Positions 10,572 to 22,033 of a stretch of 32,734 nucleotides of DNA are shown here, piece after piece; position 1 is the stretch's first letter; the number at the start of each line of letters is the position of its first letter. The position numbers and the translations under genes are program-made. A model generated the notes under the pieces. That model was not told the origin of the DNA. It saw only the letters and a list, made by a program, of their open reading frames with translations, and did not search any database. Origin of the DNA: an uncultured Paracoccaceae bacterium. Lineage in GTDB: Bacteria; Pseudomonadota; Alphaproteobacteria; Rhodobacterales; Rhodobacteraceae. Location of the stretch: contig CALHST010000381.1 of assembly GCA_938038825.1 (NCBI GenBank), forward strand, positions 1 through 32,734, written 5' to 3'.

Positions 10572-11668
10572 GGGCGGCTTAACGTTCCCCCACCCACTGC
10601 AGCGCTGACACCCGTTGTGGACGGGCAAGACGTTGGCAATCCGCGCGCCACACGGGCGGCCAGAAAGGCAAAGGCTTGGGCTTCCAACATATCGCCATTC
10701 AAACCGACATCTTCCACCGGGACCACTGGACAATCCAACGACACAGCCAGCATTTCCATAAGCACCGGGTTTAAGCGGCCTCCGCCAGTGACCAGAACTT
10801 GGCAGGGCGGTTCGGGGCAATGTCCCATACCCGTTACCACTGCCGCGGCGCACATGCCTGTTAACGTTGCCGCGGCGTCCGCATTGTTCAATTCAGCCAC
10901 CAAAGTGATCATTTCCGCAAAATCATTTCGATCCAGCGACTTGGGCGGGATGCGCGAAAAATATGGCTCTGACAGAAACAGTTCTAACGCGCCGGTTTCT
11001 ATGGTTCCCTTGGCGGCGATCTCACCGTTCTTGTCAAATGGCAAACCCAATCGCGCCGTCAGAAGATCGTTGACTGGCGCATTGGCCGGGCCTGTGTCAA
11101 ACGCCAGTAAGGCATCGGTATCGGTCGCTTGGGCTTTGCGCGGATCCACATAGGTTACGTTGCCAACACCGCCCAGGTTCAGAAACATCAATGGCGTGTC
11201 CGCTTTGATGTGATGGGCCAGCGCAAAATGATAGAACGGCGCAAGTGGCGCGCCCTCGCCACCCATTCCAACATCAGCGCTGCGAAAGTCCCAGACAACC
11301 GGAACCCCCAACGTATTGGCCAAGGACGCCCCGTCACCCACTTGCAATGTCCCGCGGTCGCGCGGTGCATGCGCCAAGGTCTGACCGTGAAAGCCAATCA
11401 GATCCGGTTGGAACTGCGCCAAAATCTCTGCATGTGCGGACTGAACAACTTGGGTTGCGGCGTCAACGATAGGGCCTTCCCAATGGCCCAAGGCTGCGCG
11501 GATCACATCACGTTCTGAGTCCGAATATGGTCGATAAGCGGTTTCACCGAATTCGAAAATCGATTCTCCGTCCGTGCGCAACATCGCCGCATCCACACCG
11601 TCCAGAGATGTACCACTCATGGCACCCAACACCCACATGGGTTTTGCTTGATCTGCTGCCCGTGACAT
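10568..11668 (-). CDS. anmK: Anhydro-N-acetylmuramic acid kinase
   Basis: [72 protein letters not shown]. Confidence 0.94.
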   Translation of the reverse strand: MSRAADQAKPMWVLGAMSGTSLDGVDAAMLRTDGESIFEFGETAYRPYSDSERDVIRAALGHWEGPIVDAATQVVQSAHAEILAQFQPDLIGFHGQTLAHAPRDRGTLQVGDGASLANTLGVPVVWDFRSADVGMGGEGAPLAPFYHFALAHHIKADTPLMFLNLGGVGNVTYVDPRKAQATDTDALLAFDTGPANAPVNDLLTARLGLPFDKNGEIAAKGTIETGALELFLSEPYFSRIPPKSLDRNDFAEMITLVAELNNADAAATLTGMCAAAVVTGMGHCPEPPCQVLVTGGGRLNPVLMEMLAVSLDCPVVPVEDVGLNGDMLEAQAFAFLAARVARGLPTSCPSTTGVSAAVGGGTLSRP

Positions 11669-11730
11669 GCTCTTTTCCTTTTGCGCGCCCTTGCCTATAG
11701 ATGCCCCGCGACTAAGCCCGGAGGCAAGAC

Positions 11731-12984
11731 ATGACCTACCACCCTAAATCCGATTTTCTGGATGTGATGATCACGCGTGGCTATTTGGCCGATTGCACGG
11801 ATTATCAAGGTCTGGATGACGCATTAATGGCTGGGGTTGTTCCTGCATATATCGGCTATGACGCCACTGCCAAGTCACTGCATGTTGGTCACTTGATGAA
11901 CATCATGGTGTTGCGCTGGTTCCAGAAAACGGGCGGCAAACCCATTACCCTGATGGGCGGCGGCACAACCAAGGTTGGCGATCCCAGCTTCCGGTCGGAT
12001 GAACGGCCGCTTTTGGATGAAATGGCGATTGATGCCAATATTGGCGGGATGAAAACCGTTTTCAAAAAGTACTTGTCCTATGGCGACAAGCCGACAGATG
12101 CGGTGATGTTGAACAACGCCGAATGGCTCGACAACCTAAACTACCTTGAGTTTTTACGTGACATTGGGCGGCATTTTTCGGTGAACCGTATGCTGGCCTT
12201 TGAAAGCGTGAAGTCGCGGTTGGACCGCGAGCAGTCCCTAAGCTTTCTTGAGTTCAACTATATGATCCTGCAAGCCTATGACTTTTTGGAATTGAACCGC
12301 CGCTATGGTTGTTTGTTGCAGATGGGCGGATCGGACCAATGGGGCAATATTGTCAACGGGATCGACCTGACGCGTCGCGTTCTGGACACCGAGATTTACG
12401 GGCTGACGACACCTCTTTTGACGACATCTGATGGTCGTAAGATGGGCAAAAGCCAAGGCGGCGCAATCTGGCTGAATGACGAGATGTTATCGTCTTATGA
12501 GTTCTGGCAGTTCTGGCGCAACACAACGGATGCCGATACGGGTAAATTCCTGAAAATCTTTACCGAACTTCCTGTTGATGAATGCGATCGCCTCGGGGCG
12601 TTGGAAGGGTCCGAAATCAACGAAGGCAAAATCATTCTTGCCAACGAGGTCACAGCCTTGCTGCATGGTGCAGACGCGGCCAAAGCGGCAGAAGCGACTG
12701 CGCGCGAAGTGTTTGAAAAAGGCGGTGTTGGCGATGATCTCCCCACTTTGGCAGTAACCGCCGAAGAATTGGGGGATGGTATGTCCATCGTGCAGTTGAT
12801 TGTGAAATCTGGTCTGGCCAAGTCAGGCAAAGAGGCCAAGCGCCTGATTTCCGAAAATGGTGCCAAGCTCGACGATGCTCCTTTGACGGATGCCGGTTTG
12901 ATGATTAACGCCGCAGCGTTGTCCAGCCCAATCAAACTGTCAGCGGGCAAGAAACGCCATGCTCTGGTGACGTTGAATGGCTAA
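11731..12984 (+). CDS. tyrS: Tyrosyl-tRNA synthetase
   Basis: [18 protein letters not shown] (HIGH-like), [32 protein letters not shown] (KMSKS-like), C-terminal S4 domain. Confidence 0.97.
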   Translation: MTYHPKSDFLDVMITRGYLADCTDYQGLDDALMAGVVPAYIGYDATAKSLHVGHLMNIMVLRWFQKTGGKPITLMGGGTTKVGDPSFRSDERPLLDEMAIDANIGGMKTVFKKYLSYGDKPTDAVMLNNAEWLDNLNYLEFLRDIGRHFSVNRMLAFESVKSRLDREQSLSFLEFNYMILQAYDFLELNRRYGCLLQMGGSDQWGNIVNGIDLTRRVLDTEIYGLTTPLLTTSDGRKMGKSQGGAIWLNDEMLSSYEFWQFWRNTTDADTGKFLKIFTELPVDECDRLGALEGSEINEGKIILANEVTALLHGADAAKAAEATAREVFEKGGVGDDLPTLAVTAEELGDGMSIVQLIVKSGLAKSGKEAKRLISENGAKLDDAPLTDAGLMINAAALSSPIKLSAGKKRHALVTLNG

Positions 12985-14152
12985 TCTTTTGTCCCGCACC
13001 GCCACGACATTCGCCCCCCCTGTGATGGAGGCACGTCGCTGGCTTGAGGGTGTCACCTTCCCGGATGACCGTCCCTTGATCAATGTCAGCCAAGCAGCCC
13101 CGGTGGATCCACCGCCGCCCGCCTTGCGCCAGGCCATGGCAGATGCTGCTGTCAACAATGATGCCGCGCATCTTTATGGGCCTGTTTTGGGGCTTCCTGA
13201 TTTGCGCGAAACGCTGGCTGCAAAAACGTCTTTGTTTTATGGCGGGACAGTTGGTACTGGTCACGTTGCGATCACATCGGGCTGCAATCAGGCCTTTGCA
13301 GCAGCGATTGCATCTTTGTGCAGCGAAGGGGACAACGTTCTGCTCCCCACGCCTTGGTATTTTAACCACAAGATGTGGTTGGATATGGCCGGAGTGACTG
13401 CGGTGCCTATCAAAACGGATGCGGGCCTGCTGCCGGATCCTGAGAAAGCCAAGGCGCTGATCACGCCCCGCACCAAGGCCATTGCCTTGGTCAGCCCCAA
13501 CAATCCCGGTGGCGTGGAATACCCCAAAGACGTGCTCACCGCATTTCGTGATCTGTGTCGCGCGGCTGGTATCAAACTGATTTTGGATGAAACCTACCGC
13601 GATTTTCACAGCCAAACTGGCGCGCCACATGATCTATTTGCAGATCCCGATTGGGACGACACGCTGATCCACCTGTATTCGTTTTCCAAAGCCTACCGTC
13701 TGACCGGACATCGTGTTGGTGCTTTGATCGCGGCGCCGGCGTGTTTGGCCGAAGTCGAAAAGTTTCTGGACACTGTTGCCATTTGCCCCGGTCAGCTCGG
13801 CCAGATTGCGGCACTTTGGGGCATGCACCATCTGGATGCATGGCTGGCCGGTGAGCGATTGGAAATTCTGAACAGACGTGCCGCCATCGAAGCAGGCTTT
13901 CCAAAGCTTGCAGCCAAGGGGTGGAAGCTGATGGGTGTGGGCGCCTATTTTGCCTATATGCAGCACCCAATTGATATGGCGTCCGATGTGCTTGCCCAAA
14001 AGATGGTGACGGATGTCGGCGTTTTGTGCCTGCCCGGAACCATGTTCCACCCATCAGATCACCCCGAAGCCGCCCACCAACTGCGTATTGCGTTCGCAAA
14101 CATTGATTCCGACGGGATAAACACGCTTTATGACCGTCTCGCGATGATCTGA
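12977..14152 (+). CDS. Class I/II PLP-dependent aminotransferase
   Basis: [32 protein letters not shown] (PLP lysine); overlaps tyrS end by 8 nt. Confidence 0.9.
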   Translation: MANLLSRTATTFAPPVMEARRWLEGVTFPDDRPLINVSQAAPVDPPPPALRQAMADAAVNNDAAHLYGPVLGLPDLRETLAAKTSLFYGGTVGTGHVAITSGCNQAFAAAIASLCSEGDNVLLPTPWYFNHKMWLDMAGVTAVPIKTDAGLLPDPEKAKALITPRTKAIALVSPNNPGGVEYPKDVLTAFRDLCRAAGIKLILDETYRDFHSQTGAPHDLFADPDWDDTLIHLYSFSKAYRLTGHRVGALIAAPACLAEVEKFLDTVAICPGQLGQIAALWGMHHLDAWLAGERLEILNRRAAIEAGFPKLAAKGWKLMGVGAYFAYMQHPIDMASDVLAQKMVTDVGVLCLPGTMFHPSDHPEAAHQLRIAFANIDSDGINTLYDRLAMI

Positions 14153-14241
14153 ACCGTTCGGATGCGCTTCGCGCTTGCCCCCGGCAGGCCCCTGAAATAT
14201 TGAGTTTCTAATAATTGCGCAGCGCATGAACGAGGGCAGTC

Positions 14242-16083
14242 ATGTCTAAAAAGAATACGACAACCAAAACCGCGGGTATGGTCCTTGTTGGTTTGCTGAT
14301 CCTTGGCTTGGCCGGATTTGGTGCCGGCAACATTGGCGGCAACATCCGCTCGATTGGAACGGTGGGTGACAAACCGATTTCGACGCAGTCCTATTTCAGC
14401 GCGATTCAGCGGCAATTGTCCGATATTCAGCGCCAAACTCAGCAGTCCATGACGTTCGCGCAGGCGCGCGAACTGGGGGTGGACCGTGCCGTATTGCAGC
14501 AATTGATCGCTGCCCGCGCACTTGATTACGAAGCAAGCCAATTGGGCCTGTCGGTGGGTGATGAAAACGTGCGCGATCAGGTTTTGAACATCGGTGCGTT
14601 CCAAGGTTTGGACGGCTCGTTTGATCGCGAATCTTATGAATTTGCGCTGGACCAACAAGGTCTGACAGTGAACCAGTTTGAAACCACACTGCGCGAAGAG
14701 ACCGCGCGTACACTGCTGCAAGGTGCTGTCGTGAATGGCATATCCGCACCAGACAGCTTTACGAACATTCTGATCAACTATGCAGGCGAACAGCGGAATT
14801 TCCGTTGGGCGTCTTTGGATGCTTCCGTTTTGGAAAACGCGTTAGAGTCCGCATCGGATGCAGAAGTGCGCGCTTATTACGACGATAACACAGACCAATT
14901 CACACTGCCTGTGACCAAGGCCATTACGTACGCATGGCTGACACCAGACATGCTGATTGACACGGTGGAAGTGGACGATGATGCCCTTCGCACGGCGTAT
15001 AACGAGCGCATCGATGAGTTTGTCCAACCAGAACGTCGCTTGGTCGAACGTTTGGTCTATTTAGACGAAACTGCAGCGTCGGAAGCAAAAGCCGCGCTGG
15101 ACGATTCCAGTAAAACATTCGAAGCACTCGTCGATGAGCGTGGTCTGGAATTGGCCGATATCGACTTGGGTGACGTTGGACGTCTTGAACTCGACTCGGC
15201 TGGCGAAGCCGTTTTTGGCGCTGATGTTGGCGACGTTGTTGGCCCCGTGGCATCTGATCTTGGCCCTGCCCTGTTTCGTGTGAACGGCATTTTGCCTGCG
15301 CAGTCTGTCGACTTTGAAGACGCCAAAAGCACATTGCGCGAATCCGTGGCTCTGCAACGCGCCCAACGTCTGATCGAACAAGAAGCCGAAGGGTATGACG
15401 ATCTTTTGGCTGGGGGTGCGACGCTGGAAGAGCTGGTTGGTGAAACCGAACTTCAATTGGAACAGATTAATTGGAACCAAGGGTCCGGTGGTGGGATCGC
15501 AGCTTATGAAAGCTTCCGCCGTGCTGCTGCAGCCGTTACCGTGGATGACTTCCCCGAAATCATCACGCTGCAAGACGGTGGCATCGTCGCATTGCGTTTG
15601 GACGAGGAACTGCCAGAGCGTCCCAAACCCTATGAAGACGCCAAAGACGCTGTAAGCACCGCGTTAGAGGCAAGCCGCACCCAAGACGCCCTGACAACAC
15701 GCGGTGAAGAACTTGCTGCGCAAATCGTTGCGGGCGAAACCTTTGCCGGGCTCGGACTAACCGTGACCGAAGAAGAAGGCCGCACGCGTGGCGCCTTTGT
15801 TCCGCGCACACCGAACACCTTCATCAACGATGTGTTCGACATGACACCGGGCGACGTCCAAGTGATCGCCGGCAATGGCATCGTCACTATCGTCGAATTG
15901 GATTCGGTCGCTGAACCCGCTGAAAACGAAGAAACACAACAATTACGGGACTCGTTCAAAACCCAGTTGGATCAGGCTTTGGCGCAAGATCTGTTCCAGA
16001 TCTTTTCCAATGACGTGGCTTTGCGCGCAGAAACACGCATTGACCAAAACGCTGTTGAAGCCGTTAACGTGAACTTCCCCTGA
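14242..16083 (+). CDS. Peptidyl-prolyl cis-trans isomerase, PpiD/SurA-like, membrane anchored
   Basis: N-terminal TM helix followed by SurA_N-like (VGDKPISTQSYFSAIQRQL...) and PPIC-like region; 613 aa. Confidence 0.82.
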   Translation: MSKKNTTTKTAGMVLVGLLILGLAGFGAGNIGGNIRSIGTVGDKPISTQSYFSAIQRQLSDIQRQTQQSMTFAQARELGVDRAVLQQLIAARALDYEASQLGLSVGDENVRDQVLNIGAFQGLDGSFDRESYEFALDQQGLTVNQFETTLREETARTLLQGAVVNGISAPDSFTNILINYAGEQRNFRWASLDASVLENALESASDAEVRAYYDDNTDQFTLPVTKAITYAWLTPDMLIDTVEVDDDALRTAYNERIDEFVQPERRLVERLVYLDETAASEAKAALDDSSKTFEALVDERGLELADIDLGDVGRLELDSAGEAVFGADVGDVVGPVASDLGPALFRVNGILPAQSVDFEDAKSTLRESVALQRAQRLIEQEAEGYDDLLAGGATLEELVGETELQLEQINWNQGSGGGIAAYESFRRAAAAVTVDDFPEIITLQDGGIVALRLDEELPERPKPYEDAKDAVSTALEASRTQDALTTRGEELAAQIVAGETFAGLGLTVTEEEGRTRGAFVPRTPNTFINDVFDMTPGDVQVIAGNGIVTIVELDSVAEPAENEETQQLRDSFKTQLDQALAQDLFQIFSNDVALRAETRIDQNAVEAVNVNFP

Positions 16084-16086
16084 ACC

Positions 16087-17598
16087 ATGGCTTTGATTCC
16101 CGAATACGACATCTTTGCCCAAGGGTATGACTCCGGCGAAAACCAGATCGTTTACACGCGGTTGGCAGCGGATCTGGACACGCCGGTATCCTTGATGCTG
16201 AAACTCGCTGGCAACGCCAAAAATGCGTTCATGCTGGAATCGGTCACCGGTGGCGAAGTCCGAGGGCGCTATTCCATCATCGGGATGAAGCCAGACCTGA
16301 TCTGGCGTTGCAATGGCGCGGCGTCTGCCGTGAATCGGCAAGCCCGCTATGACGATACAAGCTTCGAAGACGTTGCAGGCAATCCATTGGATACCTTGCG
16401 GGCTTTGATCGCTGAAAGCAAAATTGATTTGCCTGACGATCTCCCGCAGGCCTGTGCCGGTTTGTTTGGGTATTTGGGGTATGACACTGTCCGTTTGGTC
16501 GAACACTTACCCAACATCAATCCTGACGTCCTGGGTGTTCCGGACGCCATCATGCTGCGCCCCTCTGTGATTGCCGTGCTGGACGGCGTCAAAGGCGAAG
16601 TGACTGTGGTCTCCCCCGCATTTGTGTCATCGGGCGGCACTGCAAAAGCCGCCTATGCGCAAGCGGCCGAGCGTGTCATGGACGCGGTGCGCGATCTGGA
16701 ACGTGGCCTACCCGGCGAAGAATTGGGTCTGGGTGACGCAGCCACAACACGTGACCCTGTCAGCAATTTCACGCATGAGGGCTATAAAGCCGCTGTAGAA
16801 AAGGCCAAAGACTATATCCGTGCTGGCGACATCTTTCAGGTGGTCCCGGCACAACGCTGGACACAAGATTTCCCGCAATCTCCCTTTGCGCTTTATCGGT
16901 CACTGCGGCGCACCAACCCATCCCCCTTTATGTTCTTTTTCAACTTCGGGGATTTCCAAGTCGTTGGTGCCTCGCCAGAAATTCTGGTGCGCGTCTTTGG
17001 ATCCGAAGTTACCATTCGCCCCATTGCCGGCACCCGCCGCCGTGGCGCCACCCCCGAAGAAGATCGCGCCTTGGAAGCTGACTTACTGGCGGACAAGAAA
17101 GAGCTGGCAGAACATCTGATGTTGCTGGATCTGGGTCGCAACGATGTGGGTCGAGTCGCAAAAATCGGCACAGTACGCCCCACCGAAGAATTCATTGTGG
17201 AACGCTATTCCCATGTGATGCATATCGTGTCCAACGTGGTTGGCGAATTGCATGACGACAAAGATGCACTGGACGCGTTTTTTGCTGGCATGCCGGCAGG
17301 AACAGTTTCAGGCGCACCCAAAGTGCGCGCGATGGAAATCATCGACGAATTGGAACCCGAAAAACGTGGCATTTACGGCGGCGGCGTCGGGTATTTCAGC
17401 GCAGGCGGGGACATGGATATGTGTATCGCGCTGCGTACGGCTGTCGTGAAAGATCAAAAACTCTATATCCAAGCAGGCGGCGGCGTTGTCTATGACAGCG
17501 ACCCGGAAGCGGAATTCATGGAAACCGTGCACAAAGCAGGCGCGATCCGAAAAGCCGCCGCAGACGCCGCGCGGTTCGACAGGTCCGGCAACCGCTGA
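16087..17598 (+). CDS. trpE: Anthranilate synthase component I
   Basis: DIFQVVPAQRW, FQVVGASPEILVRV, IRPIAGTRRRGATPEED, HLMLLDLGRNDVGRVA, AGTVSGAPKVRAMEII, GGGVGYFS. Confidence 0.97.
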   Translation: MALIPEYDIFAQGYDSGENQIVYTRLAADLDTPVSLMLKLAGNAKNAFMLESVTGGEVRGRYSIIGMKPDLIWRCNGAASAVNRQARYDDTSFEDVAGNPLDTLRALIAESKIDLPDDLPQACAGLFGYLGYDTVRLVEHLPNINPDVLGVPDAIMLRPSVIAVLDGVKGEVTVVSPAFVSSGGTAKAAYAQAAERVMDAVRDLERGLPGEELGLGDAATTRDPVSNFTHEGYKAAVEKAKDYIRAGDIFQVVPAQRWTQDFPQSPFALYRSLRRTNPSPFMFFFNFGDFQVVGASPEILVRVFGSEVTIRPIAGTRRRGATPEEDRALEADLLADKKELAEHLMLLDLGRNDVGRVAKIGTVRPTEEFIVERYSHVMHIVSNVVGELHDDKDALDAFFAGMPAGTVSGAPKVRAMEIIDELEPEKRGIYGGGVGYFSAGGDMDMCIALRTAVVKDQKLYIQAGGGVVYDSDPEAEFMETVHKAGAIRKAAADAARFDRSGNR

Positions 17599-18638
17599 TG
17601 GCACCAAGAGACCCGGTAAGATTTGGGGAACAAACCGTATCGGCGGGTGAAAGAAAACGTGTCACGCTCCCCGTCTCTACTTTGCCGGATCACACCCCGG
17701 TTGGTATGGAAATCGAAGTCATCCATGGCAAACGGAACGGCCCAACAGTGTTTGTGTCCGCTGCGGTGCATGGCGACGAGGTCATCGGGGTCGAGATCGT
17801 GCGCCGATTACTACGGGCTCCGCAATTGGCTGCGTTGCGTGGCACGTTGTTGGTTATTCCTATTGTGAACAGCTTTGGGTTTCTGACCCGTTCACGATAT
17901 CTGCCCGACCGACGCGATTTGAACCGGTCATTCCCCGGCTATTCCCAAGGATCGCTTGGGGCGCGGCTTGCACATCTGTTCCTGAACGACGTTGTGCTGC
18001 GGTGCGACTTTGGCATTGATTTGCATTCTGCTGCTGTGCATCGCACCAATCTTCCCCAAATCCGCATTACACCAGGGGATAAGGCCGTGGCTGCAATGGC
18101 GCGTGATTTTGGGGCGCCTGTTATTTTGACGTCCACGCTGCGCCCAGGGTCTTTGCGCGGCGAGGCCCAGGAGCGCGGTGTGCCGGTCTTGCTTTACGAG
18201 GCGGGTGAAGGGCTGCGGTTCGACGAGATGGCTGTTCGGGCAGGTGTTGCGGGTATTTTGCGCGTGTTGCGCGGCGCGGATATGTTACCGGCCAAAGGCA
18301 TCACAAAAGCGCGCCAATCCCCCTATATCTGTCAGTCATCGAAATGGTTGCGCGCGCCGGCTGGTGGCTTGTTACGCACATATCGCGCCGAAGGGGAATT
18401 GGTGGAAGAAGGCGACGTTCTGGCCGCCATTGCAGATCCATTTGGGGATGAAGAACACGAGTTGATCGCCCCTGCCCCCGGGTTGCTGATCGGCCGCGCT
18501 GTGTTGCCCGTCGTGAATGAAGGCGATGCCCTGTTTCATCTGGCCACACTCAGCCCGCGCGCAAGCGAAGACGTTGTCGAAGATCTCTCGGCTCAGCTAG
18601 AGGCGGACCCCATTTTTGACGAAGATGAAATCATCTAA
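17598..18638 (+). CDS. Succinylglutamate desuccinylase/aspartoacylase family protein
   Basis: SAAVHGDEVIGVEIVRRLL, RRDLNRSFPG, CDFGIDLHSAA, LLYEAGEGLRFDE; start overlaps trpE stop (TGATG). Confidence 0.88.
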   Translation: MAPRDPVRFGEQTVSAGERKRVTLPVSTLPDHTPVGMEIEVIHGKRNGPTVFVSAAVHGDEVIGVEIVRRLLRAPQLAALRGTLLVIPIVNSFGFLTRSRYLPDRRDLNRSFPGYSQGSLGARLAHLFLNDVVLRCDFGIDLHSAAVHRTNLPQIRITPGDKAVAAMARDFGAPVILTSTLRPGSLRGEAQERGVPVLLYEAGEGLRFDEMAVRAGVAGILRVLRGADMLPAKGITKARQSPYICQSSKWLRAPAGGLLRTYRAEGELVEEGDVLAAIADPFGDEEHELIAPAPGLLIGRAVLPVVNEGDALFHLATLSPRASEDVVEDLSAQLEADPIFDEDEII

Positions 18639-18644
18639 GGTCGT

Positions 18645-20228
18645 TTAAGAACCACCGCCCGCCTTCAAAATCGCAGATACTGGCGCAACAGCCACACGTT
18701 GCGCACGGTCTTGTAATCCCCAAAGCAACAACGCCGAAATCGTGTCAGCGCGCACGCGCCCAACCATCACAACGCCATTCTCTTGACCCGCTTTAAAGGC
18801 CGCCTGATCCAGAAAACGGCGGATGATTGTCGGCGTTTGATCCTTGCTGTCAAAGTCACGAAAGATCGTGCGCGATGAGACACCTTCGCGGCTGGCCAGC
18901 TTCTGCGCTGTGTCTAAGCCGTTGGGGCGCCACAACATTCCATGACCCGAATCCAACAGAATGTCTGTCACTTGGTCAGACATGTCTTTGTTGCCTTGAA
19001 GGCCCGCATCCGATCCTTCCAGAACACCAACAGCTTCCGGAACAGCATCCAGTGCAGCTGTCATTGCCACTTCGGTATCTGCCGCCGTCAAACTTTCCGG
19101 CAGATCCACCAGGGCCAAAACCTCAAAGCCTTGCGAGCGATACAACGCCGCGCGATCCGCAGCATCGGGCAATTCGGCATCCACAGCGAAACTCAACGCA
19201 TAAGGGAAGCTGCCAAGGGCCTGCAATCCAACGGGACCACTGTCCAGATCCTGTCCTTGATCCATCAAGACAATGGACAAAAGCGGTCTGTCCTGAGGAT
19301 CTTCAAAGGCTACGCCAAAGGTCTCCAAAGCGCCCTTGGACGTCGTGTCATCTACAGGTGCCGGTGCGGCCACAGCCACGGGTTCTGGGTCCGTTGTGTT
19401 ATTCTGAGTGATCAGACTTTTGGCCGGTTTACCAATGGTCGGACGAGAGACCGCTGGTTCAACAACTTGCGCGACCACAATGTCCTGTGACGGCGCAGGC
19501 TCTGTCGCTGTCGCCTCCGAACCTGTTTCAGCAACCTCGACGCTGGTCTCGTCAATAGGTGCTTCCACACGTGTTGGGATTGCAGGCTGCGTATCCGCCA
19601 AAATGGGTTCAAATTTCGCACTGGCCGGTATTACCAATTCAGGCGGCGGCGACAGCAATTGCCCCAAATCGTCTTGCGCAACCACAAAATCCAACGGGAC
19701 GTCCACATATTCTGGCACCGCGTCCAGAACCGCCGTTCTTTTCAGAACAGCTTGAACTTGCGTTTCTGCAGTCACCTTTGGATCTGCAGGACGTGTTTCG
19801 ATCAGCGCCACGGCGTCTTTTTCCGGGGCTTTGGGCGGCAAGGCTTTTGGATTGGCGGATACTGGATCCGGTGTCACCGATTTGATCGCGCTTTCCGTCG
19901 GCACGGGTGCCACGACAGCAATGATATTGCTTTTGACGTCTGCCACAGGATTGGACGCGGCATCAGATTCGATATCTGCGCGATCCTCGACCGGTTTATC
20001 TGTTGCTGAAATTTCCTGAGGTGCGTCCACAACAGTTGGCGCTTCCAAAGCGGCCTGTGTTGTCGGCGCCACATCACTGCCGACTGCGTCCGGCGCGTCA
20101 GTGTTGTTTGGGATATTCATGCTGAATTGAGGCGCTGCAGGCGGATCGGACAAAATGGACAACGCGCCCACGCCGCTTACCGCAAAAACTCCTCCAAACA
20201 GAAAGCCGCTAAAGCCTGCCCGTGACAT
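18645..20228 (-). CDS. Divergent polysaccharide deacetylase family protein with N-terminal anchor and long Ala/Pro/Val/Asp-rich linker
   Basis: MSRAGFSGFLFGGVFAVSGVGALSIL anchor; ~250-aa low-complexity linker; C-terminal region with LGSFPYALSFAVDAELPDA and ILLDSGHGMLWRPNG...RTIFRDFD resembling the divergent deacetylase fold. Confidence 0.7.
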   Translation of the reverse strand: MSRAGFSGFLFGGVFAVSGVGALSILSDPPAAPQFSMNIPNNTDAPDAVGSDVAPTTQAALEAPTVVDAPQEISATDKPVEDRADIESDAASNPVADVKSNIIAVVAPVPTESAIKSVTPDPVSANPKALPPKAPEKDAVALIETRPADPKVTAETQVQAVLKRTAVLDAVPEYVDVPLDFVVAQDDLGQLLSPPPELVIPASAKFEPILADTQPAIPTRVEAPIDETSVEVAETGSEATATEPAPSQDIVVAQVVEPAVSRPTIGKPAKSLITQNNTTDPEPVAVAAPAPVDDTTSKGALETFGVAFEDPQDRPLLSIVLMDQGQDLDSGPVGLQALGSFPYALSFAVDAELPDAADRAALYRSQGFEVLALVDLPESLTAADTEVAMTAALDAVPEAVGVLEGSDAGLQGNKDMSDQVTDILLDSGHGMLWRPNGLDTAQKLASREGVSSRTIFRDFDSKDQTPTIIRRFLDQAAFKAGQENGVVMVGRVRADTISALLLWGLQDRAQRVAVAPVSAILKAGGGS

Positions 20229-20432
20229 ATGCGTTCCTCTTTTTTGCTCATTTCAGCACGGTCTGTCCTATTGAACTGAAACCCTGCTGCGTTAATCGTA
20301 CTCTGCTCAAAACACGTTACACCTTGTTCCCCGGCTCTTGACGCTGACGCCCAAGACTGAACAAGTATGTCGGACTTATAACCCATTGGTGTCTGTTCTG
20401 ACCAGACCCGCAAAAGCTGGATGCGCTAAGAA

Positions 20433-21014
20433 ATGCTGCTGTTGATCGATAACTATGACAGTTTTACCTATAATCTCGTCCATTATCTGGGCGAGTTGGG
20501 CGCGGATGTCCAAGTTCATCGCAATGATGCGCTGAATGTACAAGAGGCAATGGCACTTAATCCTGCAGGCATCATGTTGTCACCCGGCCCTTGCGATCCT
20601 GACCAAGCGGGAATTTGCCTAGCCCTGACGCAAGCCGCCGCTGAAACCCGCACACCGTTGATTGGCGTCTGCTTGGGTCACCAAACAATCGGTCAAGCGT
20701 TTGGGGGCAACGTCATTCGCCATTCTGAAATCGTGCATGGTAAAATGGGCAATATGCATCACACGGGCCAAGGTCTGTTCAAAGACCTGCCCACCCCTTT
20801 TGATGCCACGCGCTACCATTCCTTGGTGGTTGATCGCGATACCCTGCCCGACTGCCTGACAGTCACAGCCGAACTGGAAGATGGCACCATTATGGGATTG
20901 CAGCACAAGACACTGCCCATGCATGGGGTTCAGTTTCATCCAGAATCGATCCGCTCTGAACATGGGCACAAGATGCTGCAAAACTTCCTGAATACTATGA
21001 AAGTGCCAGCATGA
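20433..21014 (+). CDS. trpG: Anthranilate synthase component II (glutamine amidotransferase)
   Basis: [60 protein letters not shown]. Confidence 0.96.
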   Translation: MLLLIDNYDSFTYNLVHYLGELGADVQVHRNDALNVQEAMALNPAGIMLSPGPCDPDQAGICLALTQAAAETRTPLIGVCLGHQTIGQAFGGNVIRHSEIVHGKMGNMHHTGQGLFKDLPTPFDATRYHSLVVDRDTLPDCLTVTAELEDGTIMGLQHKTLPMHGVQFHPESIRSEHGHKMLQNFLNTMKVPA

Positions 21015-22033
21015 GTGACGCGCTTAAACCTTTGATCGACGCTGCAGCAAACGGGCCTTTGTCCTCCAGCCAGGCGGAAGCTGCGTTCGAGATTCTATTC
21101 AATGGCGAGGCAACCCCGTCCCAAATTGGTGGCTTGCTGATGGCATTGCGCACACGTGGGGAAACAGTTGACGAATATGCGGCAGCAGCAGCTGTCATGC
21201 GCGCCAAATGCAACGCGGTGTCCGCACCTGACGGCGCGATGGATATCGTTGGAACCGGGGGCGACGGAAAAGGCACGTTAAACATTTCCACAGCGACCGC
21301 TTTCGTCGTGGCCGGCGCTGGGGTGACAGTCGCCAAACACGGAAATCGCAACCTCAGTTCAAAATCCGGGGCCGCAGATGCGCTGACTCAGATGGGGTTG
21401 AATGTCATGGTTGGCCCGAACGTGGTCGAACAGGCTTTGAACGAGGCCGGTATCGGGTTCATGATGGCCCCGATGCATCACCCGGCGATTGCGCATGTGA
21501 TGCCAACCCGAGCAGAGCTTGGAACCAGAACCATTTTCAACATTCTTGGCCCACTTACCAACCCGGCTGGCGTGAAATACCAACTTACTGGCGCGTTTTC
21601 CCAGTCCCTTATCCGCCCTATGGCTGAAACCCTTGGCAAATTGGGCTCAAAGCGGGCTTGGTTGGTGCATGGATCAGATGGCACAGACGAGTTGACGATC
21701 ACAGGTATCAGTTGGGTTTCTGCCTTGTCCGAAGATGGCACTGTATCGGATATGGAGCTTCACCCAGAAGATGCGGGCCTTCCGGTGCACCCCTTCTCTG
21801 CCATTGTTGGCGGAACGCCTGAGGAAAACGCAGTGGCCTTCCACGCGTTGCTTGACGGGACCGCATCAGCATATCGCGATGCAGTCTTGCTGAACGCAGC
21901 AGCAGCGTTGCACGTGGTTGGAGCCGCTGACACCCTGAAAGATGGCGTGGAAAAAGCGGCCGCCAGTATCGACAGTGGTGCCGCCAAACAAAAGATCGAC
22001 GCCGTGGCGCGGATAACGTCAGCAGCCGCTTAA
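21011..22033 (+). CDS. trpD: Anthranilate phosphoribosyltransferase
   Basis: [80 protein letters not shown] overlap with trpG. Confidence 0.97.
   Translation: MSDALKPLIDAAANGPLSSSQAEAAFEILFNGEATPSQIGGLLMALRTRGETVDEYAAAAAVMRAKCNAVSAPDGAMDIVGTGGDGKGTLNISTATAFVVAGAGVTVAKHGNRNLSSKSGAADALTQMGLNVMVGPNVVEQALNEAGIGFMMAPMHHPAIAHVMPTRAELGTRTIFNILGPLTNPAGVKYQLTGAFSQSLIRPMAETLGKLGSKRAWLVHGSDGTDELTITGISWVSALSEDGTVSDMELHPEDAGLPVHPFSAIVGGTPEENAVAFHALLDGTASAYRDAVLLNAAAALHVVGAADTLKDGVEKAAASIDSGAAKQKIDAVARITSAAA

Noticed and set aside
12932-13630. 232-aa minus-strand ORF opposite the aminotransferase
   Set aside because: Antisense shadow of a gene with clear PLP motifs
14153-14241. GC-rich string CCCCCGGCAGGCCCCTGAAATATT before the PPIase gene, reminiscent of dispersed intergenic repeats in related genomes
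   Set aside because: Only one copy seen in this window; repeat status cannot be shown without the genome
20229-20432. Possible trp leader peptide/attenuator upstream of trpG, including a hairpin at 20388-20409 and a minimal ATGCGCTAA ORF at 20421-20429
   Set aside because: No tandem Trp codons, no T-tract terminator; the hairpin is short and the mini-ORF is likely chance
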